Positions 26,997 through 36,106 are shown, counted from the first letter of the stretch. The stretch is 64,000 nt of DNA from Deltaproteobacteria bacterium (GCA_028695735.1 JAQVIJ010000004.1:1-64000), one strand, 5' to 3'. Notes: generated by a model not told the origin, from the letters alone. Numbers and translations are program-made.

Positions 26997-29900
26997 CTAC
27001 GTCTGCATACCCGCGGCCCTTGGCATGACGGATGCCGTGCGTTCTAACTTGCCCCAGCCCAACCAGACCCCTTTCAATGCCCTAATAATGGAACGCCAGA
27101 CCACCAGGGCCAGAATGTATCTATATGTAAATCGCATGGGCAGCAGGATCCACAGTCGCGAGATGGGTTCCTTTTCCTTTTGTATTGCCATTACCACCAG
27201 TGCTATCTCCAGCAGAGTAAATGTTGCAAAATAGAAATAGATGGCGCTATTGGCTGTCCCAAACAGGGATTTGAAAAACATCAGGTCCAAAAACGGCCCT
27301 ATGGCAGCCAAAAAGACATGATAGAACCAGATGCTGGGCAGGCCGAACCAGCCGAGTGCCTTATATCGCATGTCAAACAGCATGTCCCTGTGCTTCCAAA
27401 GGCACTGAAGTGTGCCATAGACCCATCGAATGCGCTGTTTCATCAATGCCTTTACGGTCTCAGGGGCCTCTGTCCAGGCCACAGCCGAGGAGACATATTT
27501 TACTTTATAGCCCGCCTTGTGCAAGGCCAGGGTGAGGTCCGTATCCTCCGCCAGGGTATCCATGCTGATGCCGCCTGCCCTTTGCACAGCGGCCTTGCGC
27601 ACAGCGCACACCGCGCCAGGCACCACTGTTATGCAGTTTAAGACATCGTATGCCCGTCGATCCAGATTGAAGCTGCACATGTATTCCAGGGCCTGACACC
27701 TGGTGATCAGATTGTTTTGATTGCCCACCTTGGCATGACCTGCCACGGCCCCGATGGTTTCATCCTTTAACAGCGGGGCGATGAGGTGAAAGATGGTCTG
27801 GGGTTCAAAGATGGTGTCGGCATCCAGCATGACCACCAGTTCATGCCCGGCCTCCTCTAATCCCCGTTTTATGGCCATGGATTTGCCCTGATTCTTTTGG
27901 TTGATGAGCCGAATGCATGAGTGCTGTCTTGCCAATTCTTCCACCACCTCGGCGGTCTTGTCCGTAGAGCCGTCATTTACCACCAGAATCTCCAGGCCGC
28001 CTTTGTAATCAGAGGCCAAAAGGGCATTTATGGTATTGGCTATGACCTTTTCCTCGTTATAGGCAGGCAGCAGCACAGTCACAGGAGGCAGCTGTTCCAT
28101 GTCGTTGAGCCTTGTATGGGCCTTGTATCTTTGCGAGAAGAACAGGATGGTGCCTATGCGCAGGACCACCAGCAGGGTTGAAAGTACTATGAATGCCCAA
28201 AGCAGTTCATCCAGCCAACGGTATGTGAAAAAACCTGCCGAGCTGATGAGGTTTGGAATGCCCAGTTGTTGTTGGGGTATCTCAGGCATGAGTTGCGGCC
28301 TCGGGATGTCCAACATCTCACTCAATGGAACGATGACATCCCCCCGTTTGCGCAGGTATTCGATGACCATGGGCAGCGCCTGCACTGTCTGTTCCCTGTT
28401 TCCGCCGGCATCGTGCATGAGCACTATGTTTCCCTCACCCCTTTGCTGACGCACACGCTTCAATATGTTTTCCACACCTGGCTTGGCCCAGTCCTCTGTG
28501 TCTATGGTATAGGCTACGGTGAGATAGCCCATGTCCTGTGCGATCTTAAAGGGTTTCAGCTCGTTAGCGGTATGGGGCATACAGTCGCTGTAGGGCGGCC
28601 TAAACAAAATGGTGGAATGGCCTGTAACGGCCTCGATGAGCCGCTGTGAGGCATTTAACTCCAGGACAATACGGTCTTCAGAGGCGATGTACATATCGGG
28701 GTGGGTGTAGGAATGTATGCCGATCTCATGCCCCTCTTCCAGAATACGCCTCAAGAGCCTGGGATTGTCCTCCACCTTGGTGCCCAGGACAAAAAAGGCG
28801 GCCTTTACATTATATTGCTTGAGGACATCCAGAATGCGGGGCGTCCACTTGGAGTCAGGTCCGTCGTCAAAGGTGATGGCCACCTGGTTTGAGGCAACAG
28901 GGGCCTGATGGTAGAGGGTCAGGTACTTGGGAAGTGTCTTATAGGTGGCTCTGGGGTGGCCATCTTTGATGTAAATCTCCCGTTCACCGTCCATCTGTTC
29001 CCATTCCACAGTCAAAAACTCGCCCTTGCCCACATTTGCCACCAGGTCTGCTGTGGGTATGGTCTGCATGCCTGCCAGTTGGTCTGGGCTGAGTTCCTCT
29101 TTGCTTAACAGAGGCAGGGCCTGCCAGATGGCAGGGTCTTCGGCACCCAAGAAGGTAATGGCTATGCCACTGTTTTTGAGCTTGCTGTTTACAAGCCTGG
29201 CCTGATATAGAAAGGATATGGCATCGGAAAACCATACCTCGTGGGATATGCCGTTATCTTCATAGGAGAAATGGGGTTGATAAAAGGGCGGCCCTGTCTC
29301 CAGGGTGTGTATGTCGGTCTTTAATGCCCTGGCCATGGCATCCTTGAAGGTGATGAGTTGGGCCTTGTTGGCCGCATTGCGCAAGGGTGTGGTGGCTTCA
29401 CTTACAGGCCAGTCATAGCCATAGACTCCAAGCCCGATTATCCACTGCTCAGGTCTGCCATAGGAAGAAATGGTCTCTGCCCAGCCCTCCAGCCACTGAG
29501 GCGAGGCAATTGGGCCTGGTTCGTCGTATTCTGCGTTTTCGTCCTGCAACATGGCTATGAAACGGTCGGTTACCTCTGCAAGGGCGTCCAAGTCGTAGGC
29601 CTTTAGCTCCAGCCCCATGGGTACGCACAGCCAGAGCTCCATATCCTTGCCATGCAGCGCCCCTGCCAGGCCCTTCAGCAATAGGGTGATCTCATTCTTT
29701 CTGGCGGCATCCAGCTGTCCCCAGTCCACCACCAGGCCGGAGGCCCCCACTGATTCCAGCCTTTGCAGGATCCTTGCAAAGAAATCGGCCTGAGTCCTGG
29801 CATCGGCCATTGCCAGCCCTTCCACGGCCTCAGGCTGCCAGGCCTCTCCCTTCAAGTTGTTCAAAAGGGGCATCAGAGCCAGGCGGGAATCGTGCACGAC

Positions 29901-30383
29901 TTTCAAGAAATTTTCGTCCCATTCCTCTTCCTTGAGCCGTCCTGTGGAATCCACTACGGAAAGCCATTCAGGGCACACATGGGTCAGGCGACCTGTGTTG
30001 CGTTTGAGGGAGGCAAGGCTGTTGTGGTCCCAGCCCACATAAAAACCCATCACCACCCCTTTGCCATTGTTTTTTTGTGACAGGGCCTTGTTGTAAGCTG
30101 GCGGCGTTTGGTCTTTTGTCCGCTGATTAGATGCAATAAAGCCCTGCCAGGTCCTTTTGCTTGCATAGAGATTGTCATGGGGATTTTTCTTTTGTTCCGC
30201 TCGAATCCGGTCCTTCATCTGGAGAATGGATTGGGGGAGGTATATGGCAGGTTTGATGAAGAGGGTCCTGAAAAAGATCAGCACAGCCACTGCTGCTACA
30301 AGGGATGTGATGACCGTAAAGAGTTTGATGCGAGACCAACGCTTGCCTTCGGCATCCAGAAATATAAAGCTGGTATTGTCCAT
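26997..30383 (-). CDS. Trimodular exopolysaccharide protein: GH18-like + NodB deacetylase + GT2 synthase
   Basis: 1128 residues. TM helix 20-43; GH18-like barrel about 105-430 (MGFYVGWDHNSLASLKRN, GLVVDWGQLDA); NodB polysaccharide deacetylase about 498-690 with the metal site TFDDGPD (504-510), HSYTH (557-561) and RPPYSD; second TM about 722-748; GT2 processive glycosyltransferase about 765-1000 with DGSTD, LDADT, AEDTD and QRIRW (983-987); C-terminal membrane helices. The GH18 strand that should end in the catalytic Glu (DxxDxDxE) reads VVDWGQ, so this domain may bind rather than cut. The GT2 domain resembles PgaC-type N-acetylglucosamine synthases and NodB resembles PgaB, suggesting synthesis and deacetylation of a PNAG-like polymer by one protein. 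Confidence 0.85.
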   Translation of the reverse strand: MDNTSFIFLDAEGKRWSRIKLFTVITSLVAAVAVLIFFRTLFIKPAIYLPQSILQMKDRIRAEQKKNPHDNLYASKRTWQGFIASNQRTKDQTPPAYNKALSQKNNGKGVVMGFYVGWDHNSLASLKRNTGRLTHVCPEWLSVVDSTGRLKEEEWDENFLKVVHDSRLALMPLLNNLKGEAWQPEAVEGLAMADARTQADFFARILQRLESVGASGLVVDWGQLDAARKNEITLLLKGLAGALHGKDMELWLCVPMGLELKAYDLDALAEVTDRFIAMLQDENAEYDEPGPIASPQWLEGWAETISSYGRPEQWIIGLGVYGYDWPVSEATTPLRNAANKAQLITFKDAMARALKTDIHTLETGPPFYQPHFSYEDNGISHEVWFSDAISFLYQARLVNSKLKNSGIAITFLGAEDPAIWQALPLLSKEELSPDQLAGMQTIPTADLVANVGKGEFLTVEWEQMDGEREIYIKDGHPRATYKTLPKYLTLYHQAPVASNQVAITFDDGPDSKWTPRILDVLKQYNVKAAFFVLGTKVEDNPRLLRRILEEGHEIGIHSYTHPDMYIASEDRIVLELNASQRLIEAVTGHSTILFRPPYSDCMPHTANELKPFKIAQDMGYLTVAYTIDTEDWAKPGVENILKRVRQQRGEGNIVLMHDAGGNREQTVQALPMVIEYLRKRGDVIVPLSEMLDIPRPQLMPEIPQQQLGIPNLISSAGFFTYRWLDELLWAFIVLSTLLVVLRIGTILFFSQRYKAHTRLNDMEQLPPVTVLLPAYNEEKVIANTINALLASDYKGGLEILVVNDGSTDKTAEVVEELARQHSCIRLINQKNQGKSMAIKRGLEEAGHELVVMLDADTIFEPQTIFHLIAPLLKDETIGAVAGHAKVGNQNNLITRCQALEYMCSFNLDRRAYDVLNCITVVPGAVCAVRKAAVQRAGGISMDTLAEDTDLTLALHKAGYKVKYVSSAVAWTEAPETVKALMKQRIRWVYGTLQCLWKHRDMLFDMRYKALGWFGLPSIWFYHVFLAAIGPFLDLMFFKSLFGTANSAIYFYFATFTLLEIALVVMAIQKEKEPISRLWILLPMRFTYRYILALVVWRSIIRALKGVWLGWGKLERTASVMPRAAGMQT

Positions 30384-30545
30384 TTTGTTAGTTGATTTAA
30401 AATTTTTATACGATGTTGATTACTGCTGATCGTAGCCGACTAATTTAAGCATCTTTACAAAGAAAGTCCATGGATTCTTGCTGAATTTCCCGAATTCCGT
30501 GCTTGAATCTGTCATAAGCGTAATAACTCCGTGTTTGATTTTTAA

Positions 30546-30591
30546 GGGCGGTTATGTGCCGCATGGAACAAATGCTTCCAGCTGCCGCCCC
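30546..30591. repeat. Partial copy of the A-C element inner arm
   Basis: GGTTATGTGCCGCATGGAAC followed by AAATGCTTCCAGCTGCCGCC matches the arm present in copies A (about 3688), B (about 5382) and C (about 8222). The outer terminal repeats are absent. Confidence 0.6.
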
Positions 30592-30680
30592 CCTCTCATT
30601 ATTTCTTTGTAAGATTCAAATTCGGATTTTGGGAAATTCTATTGCTATTGACGCAATATGGGGTTATTTTTAGAAGCTAA

Positions 30681-30703
30681 AATAGTAACCTATGGTTACT
30701 ATT
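30681..30703. promoter_or_regulatory. Perfect 23-bp inverted repeat upstream of hemL
   Basis: AATAGTAACC, spacer TAT, then the exact complement of the arm. No T-run follows, so it looks more like a protein-binding operator than a terminator. Confidence 0.5.
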
Positions 30704-30736
30704 AATCAATTTGCAATAAATTCTTTCGGAGGCCCT

Positions 30737-32044
30737 ATGGAACCATATTTTCTCTCCGCCCGCTATTTCGACGCAGCGCAGAACGTCATTCCAGGAGGCG
30801 TCAACAGCCCTGTAAGGGCCTGCAAATCCGTGGGCTGCAATCCTGTATTTATAGACAGGGCTGAGGGCAGCATCATATACGATGTGGACGGCAATCGCTA
30901 CATTGATTACGTGTGTTCCTGGGGCCCGATGATCCTTGGTCACGGTAATTCAGCGGTAACCGCCGCCATAGAAGAGGCATTGAAAAACGGCACGAGCTAC
31001 GGGGCCCCCACCTGGCGCGAGGTGGAACTGGCCAGAAAGATCATCGACATGGTGCCGTCCATAGAGCAGGTGAGGCTGGTGAATTCCGGTACGGAGGCCA
31101 CCATGAGCGCCATACGCCTGGCCCGTGCCTATACAAATCGCAAGAAGATCATCAAGTTTGACGGGTGCTATCACGGCCATGCGGACGCATTTTTGGTGAA
31201 GGCAGGCTCGGGAGTGGTAACCCTTGGCATTCCGGGCAGCCCTGGCGTGCCGGAAGAGGTGGTGGGCAACACCATCTCTCTGCCCTTTAATGACCTGGAG
31301 ACCCTGAAAAAGGTCCTGGAATTGGAAGGCGACCAGGTCGCAGCCGTTATTGTGGAGCCAGTGCCGGCCAACATGGGAGTGGTTCTGCCGCTTCCTGACT
31401 TTTTGCCCACCTTGCGGGACTGGACCGCACAAAACGGCATAGTGCTCATCTTCGACGAGGTGATCACAGGGTTCCGTCTGGCGCCTGGAGGCGCCCAGGA
31501 GTTTTATGATGTAATGCCCGACCTCACATGTCTGGGCAAGATCATAGGCGGCGGTCTGCCCGTGGGTGCCTATGGCGGCAGGGCCGAGATCATGCAGTAT
31601 GTGGCGCCTGCCGGGCCTGTGTATCAGGCTGGCACTCTCTCCGGTAATCCCTTGGCCACGGCGGCGGGGCTTGCCACACTGGAGGTCCTGAGCAGACCAG
31701 GCATATACGAGCTTCTGGGCAACAAGACATCGCTCCTGACAGAGGCACTTACGGAAGTGGCGGCGGGGCTTGAAATCCCTTGTCACATACAGGCCATCGG
31801 CTCTATGTTTACCTGTTTCTTCGGCGTAACCGGTCCTGTCTATAACTTTGAAGAGGTCAAAAAGGCAGACACTGAGATGTATGGCAGATTCTTCAGAAAT
31901 ATGCTGGAGGCCGGTGTATATCTGGCGCCATCTCAGTTCGAAGCCGCCTTCCTCTCCTTGGCACACGGCATGGACGACATGGAATGGACCGTAGAGGCAG
32001 CGGAAATCACACTGAAAGAAATGGCTGAAGCGGAAACGGAATAA
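30737..32044 (+). CDS. hemL: Glutamate-1-semialdehyde 2,1-aminomutase
   Basis: 435 residues from ATG 30737, chosen because CGGAGG lies 5-10 bases upstream and the product then begins MEPYFLSARYFDAAQNVIPG as HemL proteins do. PLP class III aminotransferase fold: NSGTEATMSAIRLAR, DEVITGFR, and the PLP lysine in LGKIIGGGLPVGAYGG. It converts glutamate-1-semialdehyde to 5-aminolevulinate, the committed step to haem and sirohaem; sirohaem is the DsrAB cofactor and haem is needed for the many cytochromes. Separated from mlaE by 16 bases. Confidence 0.95.
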   Translation: MEPYFLSARYFDAAQNVIPGGVNSPVRACKSVGCNPVFIDRAEGSIIYDVDGNRYIDYVCSWGPMILGHGNSAVTAAIEEALKNGTSYGAPTWREVELARKIIDMVPSIEQVRLVNSGTEATMSAIRLARAYTNRKKIIKFDGCYHGHADAFLVKAGSGVVTLGIPGSPGVPEEVVGNTISLPFNDLETLKKVLELEGDQVAAVIVEPVPANMGVVLPLPDFLPTLRDWTAQNGIVLIFDEVITGFRLAPGGAQEFYDVMPDLTCLGKIIGGGLPVGAYGGRAEIMQYVAPAGPVYQAGTLSGNPLATAAGLATLEVLSRPGIYELLGNKTSLLTEALTEVAAGLEIPCHIQAIGSMFTCFFGVTGPVYNFEEVKKADTEMYGRFFRNMLEAGVYLAPSQFEAAFLSLAHGMDDMEWTVEAAEITLKEMAEAETE

Positions 32045-32060
32045 AGATAAAATAACCCAT

Positions 32061-32849
32061 ATGGTAATATCCCTTCTCAACAGAATCGGCGGCTGGACCA
32101 TAGAAAATCTGGACAGACGGGGGCAGGAGACCATCTTCCTCTTCAACTGTCTGCTGGCCTCCATAGCCCCTCCCTATAAATTCAAGGCCATTTTGCATCA
32201 GATGCTCTTCATAGGCGCCTCTTCTGTATTCGTGATCTTCTTTACCGGTGCATTTACAGGCATGGTGCTGGGCTTACAGGGCTATTATAGTCTGAGGCAG
32301 TTCGGGGCCGAAGGCGCTCTTGGTTCAGCAGTGGGCCTGAGCCTCATCAGAGAGCTGGGGCCCGTACTCACGGCCCTGATGGTTACAGGCAGGGCCGGCT
32401 CCGCCATCTGCGCTGAGATTGGCATCATGCGTAATTCCGATCAGATCGATGCCCTGGAGTGCATGGCCATAGACCCCCATAAATACATCATGTCCCCCAA
32501 GTTTACAGCGGCCATCCTCTGCATTCCGCTTTTGACCAGCATCTTTGACGTGGTCGGCATATTCGGCGGTGCATTGGTGGGAGTGAAGCTTCTGGGCGTC
32601 AACGAAGGCGCTTATTTTCAGGGGCTTTACAAAAGTGTCGTATGGGCTGATGTCTATATGGGCATCGTGAAATCCCTGGTCTTTGCCCTGCTGATGGTGT
32701 GGATCTGCTCATCACGGGGCTTCTTCCTGTATATGTATAAGGTTGGGTTCGGATCTGAGGGTGTCAGCAGGGCCACCACTCAGGCGGTGGTGATGTCTTC
32801 GGTGACCATTTTAGTGGCCGATTATCTCATCACATCCATTATGCTATGA
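32061..32849 (+). CDS. mlaE: Phospholipid/ABC transport permease MlaE
   Basis: 262 residues of the MlaE (YrbE) family: FTGAFTGMVLGLQGYYSLRQ and LGPVLTALMVTGRAGSAICAEIGIM are the family signatures; about five membrane helices. Inner-membrane permease of the Mla system that keeps outer-membrane lipid asymmetry. Overlaps mlaF by 4 bases. Confidence 0.93.
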   Translation: MVISLLNRIGGWTIENLDRRGQETIFLFNCLLASIAPPYKFKAILHQMLFIGASSVFVIFFTGAFTGMVLGLQGYYSLRQFGAEGALGSAVGLSLIRELGPVLTALMVTGRAGSAICAEIGIMRNSDQIDALECMAIDPHKYIMSPKFTAAILCIPLLTSIFDVVGIFGGALVGVKLLGVNEGAYFQGLYKSVVWADVYMGIVKSLVFALLMVWICSSRGFFLYMYKVGFGSEGVSRATTQAVVMSSVTILVADYLITSIML

Positions 32850-33628
32850 CAAACGGCGCAAATGGCATTGCCATAGAGCTCAGAGGGCTCAACAAGACCT
32901 TCGGAAGGCAGCAGGTGCTGCGCGGAGTGGATTTGGCCATTCGGGAGGGTTGCACCACTGTCATTGTGGGTGCGAGCGGTCAGGGGAAATCCGTGCTCAT
33001 AAAACACATGCTGGGTCTGCTTAGACCAGATGAGGGAGAGGTTTTGATCTACGGCAAAGACCTGCTGAAAATGAACCGCAGGGAACTGAACGAGACCAGA
33101 CAGAACTTCGGGGTGTTGTTTCAGGGGGCCGCCCTGTTCGATTCCCTGACTGTCTATGAAAATATCGCCCTCCCCCTGCTGGAGCGCACGAAGCTGTCTT
33201 CCGGTGAAATCCATCGCAGGGTAAGGGAAAAACTTGATCTCGTGGACTTGGAAGGGGTCGAAGAGAAGTACCCTGCCCAGCTAAGCGGCGGCATGAAAAA
33301 ACGCGTGGGGTTGGCCAGGGCATTGATTCTGGAGCCGAAGGTTATATTTTTAGACGAACCCACCACTGGTCTGGATGTGAAGATGAGCAAGGAGATTTAC
33401 CGGCTCTTTGAGGCCATGCAGAATAAACTGCGCCTGACTGTGGTAATTGTCAGCCACGACGCCCCTAAGATATTCAAACTGGCGGACTATATCGCATTGA
33501 TCGCAGAAGGCAAAATACAGGGCTGTGTCCCGCCAGAGGAATTTCAGCTCTCATCCAATCCCTATATCAGGAGGTTTGTGGAAGATACCATGGGTAATAT
33601 ATATGCAAGCGGAGAGATAAAGACATGA
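32846..33628 (+). CDS. mlaF: Mla ABC transporter ATPase MlaF
   Basis: 260 residues. Walker A reads VGASGQGKSVLIKHM (a normal GxxGxGKS form), signature LSGGMKKRVGLARAL as in MlaF/Ttg2A, Walker B VIFLDEPTTGLD, H-loop VSHD. Energises MlaE; overlaps mlaE and mlaD by 4 bases each. Confidence 0.93.
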   Translation: MTNGANGIAIELRGLNKTFGRQQVLRGVDLAIREGCTTVIVGASGQGKSVLIKHMLGLLRPDEGEVLIYGKDLLKMNRRELNETRQNFGVLFQGAALFDSLTVYENIALPLLERTKLSSGEIHRRVREKLDLVDLEGVEEKYPAQLSGGMKKRVGLARALILEPKVIFLDEPTTGLDVKMSKEIYRLFEAMQNKLRLTVVIVSHDAPKIFKLADYIALIAEGKIQGCVPPEEFQLSSNPYIRRFVEDTMGNIYASGEIKT

Positions 33629-34083
33629 GCGCGTCTGAAAATAGCTTCAAGCTCGAAACCATAGTCGGTCTTTTTCTGGTGGCAGGTATTCTATGTTTTG
33701 CATATCTGGCGATCAAACTGGGCAAAATTGACATATTTCATCAAAATTCATACGAAATACACGCCCTGTTTTCCTCCATATCAGGCCTGAAAGAAGGCGC
33801 CAATGTCGAGATGGCGGGCGTGAAGATCGGAAGTGTCAAAAAGATTACATTGGATACCAAAAAATATGAAGCCGATGTCTATCTTGCCCTAAACAACGAT
33901 GTAAAAATATCTTCCGACGCCATTGCAAGTATAAAAACCGCTGGTATCATCGGAGATAAATACATCAACATAAGTCAAGGAGGGGCCAGCACCTATCTTG
34001 CAAACGGTGAGGCCATAACAGAGACTGAAAGCGCCCTTGACCTTGAAGGGCTGATCAGCAAATATATCTTTGAAAAGAAGTGA
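33625..34083 (+). CDS. mlaD: Mla system substrate-binding protein MlaD (MCE domain)
   Basis: 152 residues: N-terminal TM helix (TIVGLFLVAGILCFAYLAI) and one MCE domain (LFSSISGLKEGANVEMAGVK, IGDKYINISQGG). Hexameric lipid-binding ring attached to MlaEF on the periplasmic side. Usual length for the single-MCE type. Confidence 0.93.
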   Translation: MSASENSFKLETIVGLFLVAGILCFAYLAIKLGKIDIFHQNSYEIHALFSSISGLKEGANVEMAGVKIGSVKKITLDTKKYEADVYLALNNDVKISSDAIASIKTAGIIGDKYINISQGGASTYLANGEAITETESALDLEGLISKYIFEKK

Positions 34084-34090
34084 GGCGGTT

Positions 34091-34747
34091 ATGAAAACAG
34101 TCAGACTCCATACCATCGTTTTTTTGATATTGTGTGCCTTTATCTTGTCGCATGCAGCCGGGTATGCCATTGGGCCAGCCATGGCCGCTGCCTCCGGCTC
34201 CCCCAAGGTCCTGATAAAGACCATGATCGACTCAGTGCTTGCGGCGCTGAATGAAAAAGGGCTCGACAAACATGCCAAACGTGCCAAGGTCAGGGAGGCC
34301 GTCCGGCAACGGTTCGATTTTACGGAGATGTCCAAACGTGTCATAGGCCCCAAGTGGCGCGAACTCTCCGATGCCGACAAGGCCCTTTTTACGGACCTCT
34401 TTATGCAGTTGCTGGAGGAATCCTATTCAAACAAGATTGACACCTATGCAGGCGATGAATCTGTAGTAATCGGCAACGAAACAGTACAGGACAATCTTGC
34501 CAAGGTGGATACCACCATCAAAAGCAAGAATAATGACATTCCAGTCAACTACAAACTTTATAACAATGGCAAAGATTGGATGGTTTATGATGTCATAATA
34601 GAAGAAGTGAGTCTTATCAGCACCTATCGCAATACTTATGCGCAGATACTTCAAAAGGATGGTTTTAAGGGTCTGATAAGCCAGATGAAACACAAGATAG
34701 AAGAGTTGCAGCTTTCACCGCCTGCCGCAACAAACAACAAGGGATAA
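34091..34747 (+). CDS. mlaC: Periplasmic lipid shuttle MlaC
   Basis: 218 residues from ATG 34091 (GAGGCGG upstream). Sec signal TVRLHTIVFLILCAFILSHA; mature part with VREAVRQRFDFTEMSKRVIGPKW and LISTYRNTYAQILQKDGFKGL, both typical of the MlaC/Ttg2D fold. It carries phospholipid between MlaA and MlaFEDB. Starts 7 bases after the mlaD stop. Confidence 0.92.
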   Translation: MKTVRLHTIVFLILCAFILSHAAGYAIGPAMAAASGSPKVLIKTMIDSVLAALNEKGLDKHAKRAKVREAVRQRFDFTEMSKRVIGPKWRELSDADKALFTDLFMQLLEESYSNKIDTYAGDESVVIGNETVQDNLAKVDTTIKSKNNDIPVNYKLYNNGKDWMVYDVIIEEVSLISTYRNTYAQILQKDGFKGLISQMKHKIEELQLSPPAATNNKG

Positions 34748-34760
34748 CAAGGGCGTTCCA

Positions 34761-35231
34761 GTGGATACAGCCACTCATCAGTGTGAGGCTCTCAAGCGCA
34801 TACTCAAGCGTTTTTTTCTCATAGAAGAGGATAAAGGTGGGCTTTTGTGCCCCTTTCTGAAGGAGAGGACGCTGGAGCGCGGGGAAGTGCTCTTTCGAGA
34901 GGACGACCCTGCGGATTATATGGCCTTTATCCTGGAAGGCGCCCTGGAGATCAAGAAAAAAACGGAATTTGTGGATAAACACATTGTGCTTTCCATACTT
35001 GGAGCAGGCACCTTTGTGGGAGAGATAGTGCTGTTTGAATACGAAAATCCTGTGCGTTCCGCCACTGCAACCGCCCTCGAGAGAACGCAGTTGGCATTAC
35101 TCACAAAGGAGAATTTCGAGGTCATGTCAAAGGAGCAGCCCGCAGTGTGTCTCAGGCTGTTGAAGTCGGTATTAAAGGAAGTGGCCTTGAGACTCAGGGC
35201 GGTAAATGAAAGAATGGCGTCTGTATTTTGA
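34761..35231 (+). CDS. Cyclic-nucleotide-binding-domain protein without DNA-binding domain
   Basis: 156 residues from a GTG start. One cNMP-binding fold (about 35-130): LERGEVLFREDDPADYMAFI, GAGTFVGEIVLFEYENPVRSATATA. The Arg of the phosphate-binding cassette is replaced (ENPVRSAT keeps one Arg). No helix-turn-helix follows, so it is a stand-alone sensor or scaffold rather than a transcription factor. Its place between mlaC and mlaA suggests a link to the Mla system or simply shared transcription. Confidence 0.8.
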   Translation: MDTATHQCEALKRILKRFFLIEEDKGGLLCPFLKERTLERGEVLFREDDPADYMAFILEGALEIKKKTEFVDKHIVLSILGAGTFVGEIVLFEYENPVRSATATALERTQLALLTKENFEVMSKEQPAVCLRLLKSVLKEVALRLRAVNERMASVF

Positions 35232-35282
35232 TCTTCAATTGCATCTTGACTACAACATATATCAAATCAAAGGGGGCAAAAT

Positions 35283-36020
35283 ATGATTTCCCTTAAGAAC
35301 AGCCTAAAATTAATAGCAATGTCAATCTGTTGCATGCTGCTTCAGACTGCGGCCCCTGTCGCCGGGATTGCCGCCGACAAGGAAGAACTTTCCTTTGAGG
35401 AGGATTACACAGAGAAGTCTCTGGCCGACCCCATAGAACCGGTCAACCGCTTCATGTTTCAATTCAACGACAAACTCTACTTCTATCTGCTGAAGCCTGT
35501 GGCCCAGGGCTATTCGTTCATCCTGCCCGAACCGGCCAGGATATCCGTATCCAACTTCTTTAGAAACCTTGGTTTTCCTGTGAGATTCCTCAACTCGACC
35601 TTACAGTTCAAATTCAGGGATGCAGGCAATGAATTTTCCCGATTCTGCATAAACACCCTATACGGCGTGGGCGGCCTTTTCGATCCGGCCAAGGAGTACT
35701 GGGGGATACAACAAAAAGACGAGGATTTCGGTCAGACCCTGGGGCATTATGGCGCCGGTCAAGGTTTTTATCTGGTGTTGCCCATCTTCGGTCCATCCTC
35801 CCTGAGAGACGGTGTGGGACTGGTTGCGGATACCTTCACCGATCCGCTGACCTATTACCTGAACTGGGAGACCAACGCAGCGGAGCATGGGGTGTCCATG
35901 GTGAACCACACGTCCCTGCATATAGGGGAGTATGAGAATATCAAGAAGGAGGCATTGGATCCGTATATCCTGATAAAGGAAGGCTGGACGCAGAGAAGAA
36001 ATGCCCTGGTCAAAGAGTGA
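35283..36020 (+). CDS. mlaA: Outer-membrane lipid asymmetry protein MlaA (VacJ)
   Basis: 245 residues. Signal peptide followed by the conserved MlaA core: DPIEPVNRFMFQFNDKLYFY, NFFRNLGFPVRFLNSTLQFK, RFCINTLYGVGGLFDPAKEY and LPIFGPSSLRDGVG. The signal region has Cys residues (SICCML) but the likely cleavage is after GIAA, so lipidation is uncertain. It removes misplaced phospholipid from the outer leaflet and hands it to MlaC. A strong bidirectional terminator follows after about 50 bases. Confidence 0.93.
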   Translation: MISLKNSLKLIAMSICCMLLQTAAPVAGIAADKEELSFEEDYTEKSLADPIEPVNRFMFQFNDKLYFYLLKPVAQGYSFILPEPARISVSNFFRNLGFPVRFLNSTLQFKFRDAGNEFSRFCINTLYGVGGLFDPAKEYWGIQQKDEDFGQTLGHYGAGQGFYLVLPIFGPSSLRDGVGLVADTFTDPLTYYLNWETNAAEHGVSMVNHTSLHIGEYENIKKEALDPYILIKEGWTQRRNALVKE

Positions 36021-36047
36021 CGAAAGGGCAATTTTTAAAGGCTTCCG
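36021..36047. repeat. Family 2 repeat, half copy
   Basis: CGAAAGGGCAATTTTTAAAG then GCTTCCG, matching the right half of the family 2 intergenic repeat; the left half is absent. Confidence 0.5.
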
Positions 36048-36068
36048 AAAGTTTTTTCCGGAAAATGA

Positions 36069-36106
36069 AAAATGGACAGCATTCTTGAAAACGCTGTCCA
36101 TTTTTT
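36069..36106. terminator. Bidirectional rho-independent terminator
   Basis: 12-bp perfect stem AAAATGGACAGC with its complement, loop of 12 bases, T-run on each strand. It separates mlaA (plus) from the convergent FmdB-like gene (minus). Confidence 0.9.

Larger units (their letters stand above)
30384..30736. promoter_or_regulatory. Divergent region upstream of the EPS gene and hemL
   Basis: 353 bases with no gene. It contains a partial copy of the inner arm of the A-C elements at 30546-30591 (GGTTATGTGCCGCATGGAAC onward) and, 34 bases before the hemL start, a perfect inverted repeat with 10-bp arms (AATAGTAACC and its complement, 30681-30703, spacer TAT). The rest is AT-rich with several possible -10 boxes that I do not choose between. 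Confidence 0.5.

Noticed and set aside
30950-32164. 404-codon minus-strand frame opposite hemL
   Set aside because: Shadow of a confidently identified gene; composition is Arg/His/Cys-rich as expected for antisense reading.
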